This document shows, one piece after another, positions 58,909 through 64,000 of a stretch of 64,000 bases of DNA. The notes below the pieces were generated by a model. It was not told the DNA's origin, did not search any database, and was given only the letters and a program-made list of their open reading frames with translations. Both the position numbers and the translations under genes were made by a program. The stretch is from an uncultured Spartobacteria bacterium (GTDB lineage Bacteria > Verrucomicrobiota > Verrucomicrobiia > Chthoniobacterales > Chthoniobacteraceae): positions 1 through 64,000 of the forward strand of contig CAIRYQ010000059.1 of assembly GCA_903882875.1 (NCBI GenBank), in the 5' to 3' direction. Numbering within the stretch: position 1 is the first letter of the stretch; each line of letters begins with the position of its first letter.

Positions 58909-60348
58909 ATGGATCCGCTCGACCGCTTCCGCGCCGTGTTCCCCGCGGAACGGATGCTCACCGGGCCCGCGCAGCTAGGCGCGTATGAATCCGACGGGCT
59001 CACCGCGTTTCACGCGCGGCCCATCGCCATCGTCGTACCGGAGACGCAGGACGAAGTCATCACTGCCGTGCGCCTCTGCAATGAACTCGCGCTCCCCTTC
59101 GTCGCACGCGGCAGCGGCACGAGCCTCAGCGGCGGCTCGCTGCCGGTGGAAAATGGGATCGTCATCGCACTGAACCGGCTCAACCGCATTCTCCGCCTCG
59201 ACGCACGCGAGCGCATCGCGGTCGTCGAACCAGGCGTGATCAATACGCAAGTCACGACTGCCGCGGAACAATACGGACTCCACTACGCGCCCGATCCTTC
59301 GTCGCAGACGATCTGCACCATCGGCGGGAACGTCGCGTTCAACTCCGGCGGCGCGCATTGCCTGAAATACGGCATGACCTCGAATCATGTGCTCGGCATC
59401 AAGGCCGTGCTCGCGACTGGCGAAGTCGTGGAATTTGGAAGCGCGAGCCGCGAGCAAATCGGCGCGGACTTCACCGGACTGTTCACCGGCAACGAGGGAC
59501 TCTTCGGCATCGCGCTCGAAATCACACTGCAACTGCTCCCGCGCGCCGAGTGCTTTCACACCGTCCTCGCGGGCTACCGTACGCTTGAGGAAGCGGGCAA
59601 CGCCGTGAGCGCCGTCGTCGCGAGCGGGCTGCTGCCGGGCGCGATCGAAATCATGGACACGCTCGCCATCCAGGCCGCCGAGGCAGCAGTCCACGCAAAC
59701 TATCCGCGCGATTGCGATGCGATGCTGATCGTCGAACTCGAAGGCCCGCGCGAAAAAGTCGCCGCCGAGCGTGTGCATCTCGACGCGCTCCTCGCCGCAT
59801 CGCAGCCAGTCGAGACGCGCGTCGCGCGCAACAGCGCCGAGCGCGCCGCGATCTGGAAAGGCCGCAAGTGCGCATTCAGCGCGGTCGGCAGACTGTCGCC
59901 GGATTTCATCGTGCAGGACGGCGTCGTGCCGCGCCAGCGGCTCGGCGAGGCGCTGCGCCGCATCGGCGAAATGTCGCGCGCCGCGGGATTGCGCGTCGCG
60001 AATGTCTTCCACGCCGGCGACGGCAACCTGCACCCGCTCATCCTCTACAACGGCCGCGAGACCGGCGCGCTCGCCCGCGCGGAGGAACTCGCGGGTCGCA
60101 TCCTGCGCATGTGCGTCGAGATGGGCGGCAGCCTCACCGGCGAACACGGCATCGGCATGGAAAAGCGCGAGTATCTTCCCGAGATGTTCAGCGCCGCCGA
60201 GATCGATCTCATGCAGCGCCTGCGCGCCGCCTTCGATCCGCTCGGCATTTCCAATCCCGGAAAAATGTTCCCCGGCGGCGACGCGCCCGCGCTCGTGCAG
60301 CACGGCCTCCACCCGCTCGAAGCCGCCGGACTGATCAGCCGCGAGTAG
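58909..60348 (+). CDS. glcD: glycolate oxidase subunit GlcD-like FAD dehydrogenase
   Basis: A 479-residue FAD-linked oxidase of the VAO/PCMH type. The FAD region has [39 protein letters not shown] and [19 protein letters not shown]; the C-terminus has [13 protein letters not shown] and [10 protein letters not shown]. It turns glycolate or D-lactate into the 2-oxo acid. Partner subunits GlcE and GlcF are absent from the operon, where the aminotransferase is the only companion. D-lactate dehydrogenase remains an alternative, but the neighbour favours glycolate. Confidence 0.87.
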   Translation: MDPLDRFRAVFPAERMLTGPAQLGAYESDGLTAFHARPIAIVVPETQDEVITAVRLCNELALPFVARGSGTSLSGGSLPVENGIVIALNRLNRILRLDARERIAVVEPGVINTQVTTAAEQYGLHYAPDPSSQTICTIGGNVAFNSGGAHCLKYGMTSNHVLGIKAVLATGEVVEFGSASREQIGADFTGLFTGNEGLFGIALEITLQLLPRAECFHTVLAGYRTLEEAGNAVSAVVASGLLPGAIEIMDTLAIQAAEAAVHANYPRDCDAMLIVELEGPREKVAAERVHLDALLAASQPVETRVARNSAERAAIWKGRKCAFSAVGRLSPDFIVQDGVVPRQRLGEALRRIGEMSRAAGLRVANVFHAGDGNLHPLILYNGRETGALARAEELAGRILRMCVEMGGSLTGEHGIGMEKREYLPEMFSAAEIDLMQRLRAAFDPLGISNPGKMFPGGDAPALVQHGLHPLEAAGLISRE

Positions 60349-60351
60349 CGA

Positions 60352-60945
60352 TCATCGCTCCGGCACGACAGTCCTGCTCACGCGCAACTGTTCGTGGCCG
60401 GGAAAGTATGCCTCGATCTCGAATGTCCCGCCGCCCGCCATCTCGCGCGTGGAGATTTTCGCCGAGTATTCCAGCCGCTCCCGCGGATTGATGAACACGA
60501 CGCTCGGCTCCTTTTCGATCGGCTGATCGTCGGACCACCGCGAGACGATCTTTCCGCCCGCGTTCTTCACGATCACCTCCATGCGCATCGAGGTCGGGAA
60601 TTCGAGATGCACGGGCGTCTTCCCGTTGTTCACGACCGTCACCGTCACCTCGACTGCGTGCGTGTCGGGCAGCTTCACCTTCGGAGGATCGAGCTTCATG
60701 CTCATCGCCAGGCTCCGCGCGTCCGCCGTGTCGCGAGGATCCTTCGCGCCCTTTTTCACAAATGGCGAGGCGACCACCTCTGCGGTCTTTTTTCCCGCGC
60801 CCTTCGTCGCGTCCCAGGCGGTGCCGACGCCGTCCTTCGTCTTCTGCAAAGCGCGCTTCCAAAATCCCGGCTTTGCAGGCGCATCGTCATCCGCGTGCAG
60901 CGACGCGACACCGGCGGCGCAGAGGACGAGGCACAGGATTTTCAT
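60352..60945 (-). CDS. exported BsuPI-like inhibitor-domain protein
   Basis: A 197-residue protein from the ATG at 60945 with signal peptide MKILCLVLCAAGVASLHA. A basic helical stretch (GFWKRALQKTKDGVGTAWDA) leads to a beta domain: HAVEVTVTVVNNGKTPVHLE, MEVIVKNAGGKIVSRWSDD, FEIEAYFPGH. The second half matches the BsuPI fold of intracellular proteinase inhibitors. In a periplasmic form it may regulate or bind a protease, but this is not shown. It is convergent to glcD (3 bases) and divergent from the next gene. Confidence 0.65.
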   Translation of the reverse strand: MKILCLVLCAAGVASLHADDDAPAKPGFWKRALQKTKDGVGTAWDATKGAGKKTAEVVASPFVKKGAKDPRDTADARSLAMSMKLDPPKVKLPDTHAVEVTVTVVNNGKTPVHLEFPTSMRMEVIVKNAGGKIVSRWSDDQPIEKEPSVVFINPRERLEYSAKISTREMAGGGTFEIEAYFPGHEQLRVSRTVVPER

Positions 60946-61010
60946 GCCGGGAATGTGGACGACAATCTTCGCATGTTGCAAATGGCATTTCCGCCCCCGA
61001 AGCTCCGCCC

Positions 61011-61658
61011 ATGCGCCTTTCGATCCTCTGCACCGCAGTTCTCTCGCTCGCTTTTTCCCCGGTCTGTCCGGCAATGACAAAAAAGACGCCAATCGCCATC
61101 CGCATGCACACCGAGGCGGACAAGAACGACAGCGACTCATTTTCCGTCCCGGTGAACCTGATCTACCAGCACCGTCAGGCATATCTCAGCAAGGTCGCGG
61201 ACATCAGCGAAAAGATGGTTGAGAAAATCCTCCCGTTTCGCGCAAGCGACGGCACATGGGGCTGCGTCCTCAAGCTCATCCCGTCAGGCCGCATCCGCCT
61301 CGAAACCATGAGCGCAAACCTGCGCGGATCGGCCCTTGTGATCTTCGTGATAACGGAGACCAGCCGGCACCAGGTCGCGGACATGATCATAGACCGCATC
61401 GTGACCGATGGCATCATCACGATCCCGCGCGGCCTCAAGGATTTTGAAATCGAGCTGCTCAAGAAGCAGTTCAAGATCCTCGGCGAACCGGTGAAACAGA
61501 ACCCCCGCGACAAGCCGAAGGACAAGCCGATGGAAATGCCGGGCGGAACCTTCGAGCCGCCGGCGGATCGGAACGCCGCGTACGATCCCATCACCTCCCC
61601 GGCCCCGGCGCGCAACCGCCGGAACTCCGCACTCGATCTCCCGCGGCTTCAGGACTGA
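61011..61658 (+). CDS. exported protein of unknown function
   Basis: A 215-residue protein from the ATG at 61011 with signal peptide MRLSILCTAVLSLAFSPVCPA. The mature part shows VPVNLIYQHRQAYLSKVADI, VLKLIPSGRIRLETMS and VADMIIDRIVTDGIITIP, then a Pro/Lys-rich tail (NPRDKPKDKPMEMPGG). No family is recognised. It lies 65 bases from the divergent BsuPI-like gene, sharing its promoter region. Confidence 0.6.
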   Translation: MRLSILCTAVLSLAFSPVCPAMTKKTPIAIRMHTEADKNDSDSFSVPVNLIYQHRQAYLSKVADISEKMVEKILPFRASDGTWGCVLKLIPSGRIRLETMSANLRGSALVIFVITETSRHQVADMIIDRIVTDGIITIPRGLKDFEIELLKKQFKILGEPVKQNPRDKPKDKPMEMPGGTFEPPADRNAAYDPITSPAPARNRRNSALDLPRLQD

Positions 61659-61743
61659 TGCCCCGGAGCGAGACCGCGCCCGCACCGCGCCCGTCGGTGC
61701 AAGTTCGTGTTCATTCGCAGTTTCGATCCCGCAGGATCCCTCG

Positions 61744-62685
61744 ATGAACATCACCTACTCTGCCCTGCTCGCCGCCGTCGCGCCGACCTTCGTCGTGCTC
61801 GCATGTGGCTTTGCGCTGCGGAGACTGCACGGCCTGCGGCCCGAGGCGGACGGCAGCATGTTCACCGTCGCCGTGAATTTCCTCTACCCGTGCTTCATCG
61901 CCGACACCGTGCTGAACAGCACCGCGCTGCGCGACGTGCGCACCGTCGCCGTCGCACCGCTCGTCGGATTCTCGCTGCTGCTGTCTTGCCTCGCGCTCGC
62001 CGCGCTCGCCGCGAAAGTGCTGCGCCTGAAAAACCCGCAGCCCGCGCGCACGTTTGCATTCACCGCCGCGATCCCGAACTGGGGCTACCTCCCGCTCCCG
62101 CTCGTGCAGCAGCTCTTCGGCACGAACACCACCGGCGTGCTCTTCGTCCACAACATCGGCCTCGAACTCGCGCTCTGGTCCGCCGGCATCTGGCTCCTTT
62201 CTGGCAGCGGCTCCTGGAAAAAAGTGCTCACCGTTCCGTTCCTCGCGATCCTCGGCGCGCTGGCACTGAACCTCGCGCACGCCGCGGACTGGCTCCCGCG
62301 CATCGCGCTCGATTCGCTGCACCTGCTCGGCCAGGCGGCGATCCCGCTCTCGCTCCTGCTCACCGGCGCGCTCCTCGCGGATGCCGTCGTGTCGCTGCGC
62401 GACGACCGCCGCCCGCTCACCACCGTCGCCGGCTGCCTCGTGCGCGCCGCGCTGCTGCCGCCGCTTTTCCTCGCCGCGGCAAAATGGCTGCCGGTGTCGC
62501 TCGACCTGAAACGCGTGCTCGCCGTGCAGGCCGCGATGCCCTGCGCGATGGTGCCCGTGCTGCTCTCGCGCCACTACCGCGGCGACACCGGCATCGCCGT
62601 GCAGATCGTCCTCGCAAGCACCGCCCTCGGCCTGCTCACGATCCCCCTCTGGCTGCGCATCGGCTTCGCGTGGCTCGGGCTGTGA
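61744..62685 (+). CDS. AEC-family (auxin efflux carrier-like) transporter
   Basis: A 313-residue membrane protein with about ten helices in two inverted halves. FTAAIPNWGYLPLPLVQQLF carries the mid-helix break typical of AEC carriers, and VLAVQAAMPCAMVPVLLSRH is the matching segment in the second half. AEC proteins export or import organic anions such as malate. No adjacent enzyme suggests the substrate. The start ATG at 61744 follows 85 bases of intergenic DNA. Confidence 0.83.
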   Translation: MNITYSALLAAVAPTFVVLACGFALRRLHGLRPEADGSMFTVAVNFLYPCFIADTVLNSTALRDVRTVAVAPLVGFSLLLSCLALAALAAKVLRLKNPQPARTFAFTAAIPNWGYLPLPLVQQLFGTNTTGVLFVHNIGLELALWSAGIWLLSGSGSWKKVLTVPFLAILGALALNLAHAADWLPRIALDSLHLLGQAAIPLSLLLTGALLADAVVSLRDDRRPLTTVAGCLVRAALLPPLFLAAAKWLPVSLDLKRVLAVQAAMPCAMVPVLLSRHYRGDTGIAVQIVLASTALGLLTIPLWLRIGFAWLGL

Positions 62686-62760
62686 ACTGACGGGAGTGAC
62701 ACGAATGCACGCGCGGGACTGCGGGCATGGCTGTGATTGGTGAAAAGTGAATGGTGCCCT

Positions 62761-63471
62761 TCACCCCACCGGCGCCGTCTCCCGGCATTTGGGAAAGTGG
62801 GAGCATCCGTAAAAGTTCCCGTGCGGGCCGGTGCGGAGCACCAGCGGGATGCCGCACTTCGGGCACTGCGACGCGATGGGGGCCGGTGGCTCCTGCCCTG
62901 CATTCCCGGGCGGTCCATTGTCCTCCTGAGCATGGTCCCCTTCGGGCGGAGTCGGGAAACCCGTCGGCGGACGTCCGCCTTGCGCGCCGTCGCCGAAGAC
63001 CACCGACACCTTCCCCTCCACCTCCGCCAGCGTGTAAGCGCGTTGCGCCGGGAACCGCACCAGCGGCAGCCCCGCCGCTGCGAACACTTGCTCCACGAAT
63101 GCATCCCGCTCCTGCCGGTCCGCCCGTGCGTGACTCGCGTCATCCAGTTCGATGCCCGCGAGGGGGCGCATCGTCGCCGGGTCGCACAGCAGGAAGTCCA
63201 CATGCTTCGCCGCAATCCGGTTCCGCGCCGCCGCATTCTCATTGGGTCGCTCCACAAAGAACACATCCGCCAGCCGCACTTTCGCGCACACCGTCACCCG
63301 CTCGCCGACAACCTGACGCAGCACATGGTAAAAGGAAACCTCCGCCGCACTCAGGAATTCATCCCTCAGCCGGTAGGACAGCGGTCCGTTCCCCATCGGC
63401 TGTCCGCCGATGCCGAACAGCTTCAGCAGCATTCCCAGGCATCCGGACTTCTCACTCATTGGTTCACTCAT
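62761..63471 (-). CDS. DUF2726 protein with C-terminal topoisomerase-type zinc ribbon
   Basis: A 236-residue protein. The N-terminal part (about 30-160) fits DUF2726: LRDEFLSAAEVSFYHVLRQ, VCAKVRLADVFFV, HVDFLLCDPATMRPLAGIEL with a possible nuclease-type Asp/Glu pair, and FVEQVFAAAGLPLVRFP. A proline-rich linker follows. The end is a zinc ribbon (CPKCGIPLVLRTGP, then FYGCSHFPKC) like those at topoisomerase I C-termini. The combination suggests nucleic-acid processing. ATG at 63471 or 63459 can start it. Confidence 0.75.
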   Translation of the reverse strand: MSEPMSEKSGCLGMLLKLFGIGGQPMGNGPLSYRLRDEFLSAAEVSFYHVLRQVVGERVTVCAKVRLADVFFVERPNENAAARNRIAAKHVDFLLCDPATMRPLAGIELDDASHARADRQERDAFVEQVFAAAGLPLVRFPAQRAYTLAEVEGKVSVVFGDGAQGGRPPTGFPTPPEGDHAQEDNGPPGNAGQEPPAPIASQCPKCGIPLVLRTGPHGNFYGCSHFPKCRETAPVG

Positions 63472-63548
63472 TTGGGCGTGCTTGTAAAATTCGCAGATTC
63501 TCTCCCGCGCTTTTGCGGAGCACCATTCGAAGCATCAAGGGTGCGAAC

Positions 63549-63686
63549 CATGCCAGCCCAGCAACGCCCTGGGTCATCGGCCCAACAGGATCAAAGCCCT
63601 GAAAGGGCGAGCCATGATGAGGCCGCCCCTTCAGGGCTTTGTCCTGTTTTACGATGGTTCCCAGGGCGTTGCCCTTGGCTGGCATG
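63549..63686. repeat. 138-base palindrome (element C)
   Basis: CATGCCAGCCCAGCAACG at 63549 faces CGTTGCCCTTGGCTGGCATG ending at 63686, with a two-base slip, and inside an AAAGCCCTGAAAGGGCG arm faces CGCCCCTTCAGGGCTTT. The core is the same as in element A, so the two are relatives. It lies beside the DUF2726 gene and a damaged methyltransferase. Confidence 0.8.
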
Positions 63687-63742
63687 TTACCGGGCCTTTG
63701 GCCCTCAGCGGCGCGCAGTTTCAAAGTGCAGGACGGACTGCT

Positions 63743-64000
63743 AACCAGCAATCTGGATGCAGTCCTTCGTGATGAATGCCGCCCGCTCCTTCTCGGGAAG
63801 CGGCAGGCCGGGCGGGGTGATCTTTTCCCCGGCGCGTTCATTGGCGGCGAGTGAGAGGTTGAGGGCGAGGAGGGTCGGCGGGCTTGGGCATGGCGTAGGC
63901 GGCGCGGACGGCGGTGTCGAGGCGGGCGTGGGCGGTGTGCAGCGGGTTGTCGCCGGGTTCGTCGAGGGTGCGGTAGAGTTCGCGCAGCGACCAGCCGTGC
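63743..64000 (-). pseudogene. DNA methyltransferase C-terminal end, frameshifted, cut by window edge
   Basis: Reading leftward from the edge, one frame gives HGWSLRELYRTLDEPGDNP, then LDTAVRAAYAMPKPADP. The continuation LLALNLSLAANERAGEKI, GLPLPEKERAAFITKDCIQI to the TAG at 63743-63745 is in another frame. Together they match the end of large class I SAM-dependent DNA methyltransferases (MmeI-like/type IIG relatives). A short deletion near 63880-63900 breaks the frame. The rest lies outside the window. Confidence 0.6.

Overview
The window is a GC-rich (roughly 60 percent or more by eye) bacterial chromosome segment with tightly packed genes on both strands. Its make-up points to a verrucomicrobial soil or freshwater bacterium, probably near Chthoniobacter and other Spartobacteria. 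The clues are large sensor kinases with a VLHNVGN-type histidine box, an ECF-like sigma factor of the kind seen in Verrucomicrobia and Planctomycetes, many long non-coding palindromes, three-gene transglutaminase operons and a TonB-dependent receptor (hence a diderm envelope). This is inferred from gene style. There is no rRNA marker, and I saw no tRNA, rRNA or CRISPR array.

Left arm (1-8.4 kb): a scarred region. It holds the end of an IS5-type transposase, a MocR-type regulator, scraps of an FAD oxidoreductase, a transglutaminase and a Y-family polymerase joined to a CotH-like piece, plus intact genes for a class I amidotransferase, three transglutaminases and LexA with a palindromic operator candidate. 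Signalling block (8.4-21.7 kb): two paralogous kinase plus hybrid-kinase pairs. The second pair is preceded by a TonB-dependent receptor and a YfiR-like periplasmic protein, and its hybrid partner has lost the ATPase domain. Between the pairs lies a small recombination-type cassette (PD-(D/E)XK nuclease, Asn/Gly-rich protein, interrupted helix-like DNA-binding gene, 42-residue membrane protein).

Accessory block (21.7-29 kb): an overlapping DUF6883, DUF4926, EVE-HNH nuclease operon followed by SseB; a fibronectin-like protein; two very long palindromes side by side; a sigma factor; and a secreted OB-fold protein with an S1/P1 nuclease. Middle (29-40 kb): panC and nadB face a long minus-strand run (nrdR, unknown, HIT, membrane methyltransferase, Cys-less ketosynthase, two sensor kinases) whose last genes are joined by 4-base overlaps or a 4-base gap.

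Right arm (40-64 kb): a minor pseudopilin operon, a SET-domain methyltransferase, a divergent threonate/erythronate-type dehydrogenase pair, a flavin halogenase-like enzyme, smpB and rpoZ, a 33-residue basic protein with its own terminator, a PQQ-propeller protein, uracil-DNA glycosylase-fmt-adk, nagB, a DltB-DltA pair in which DltB carries an extra C-terminal domain, an aminotransferase-GlcD glycolate salvage operon, several secreted proteins, an AEC transporter, a DUF2726 zinc-ribbon protein, a third palindrome, and at the edge a frameshifted DNA methyltransferase end.

The strongest candidates for something undescribed are the DUF6883-DUF4926-EVE/HNH operon, the methyltransferase-ketosynthase-kinase-kinase string and the DltB fusion.
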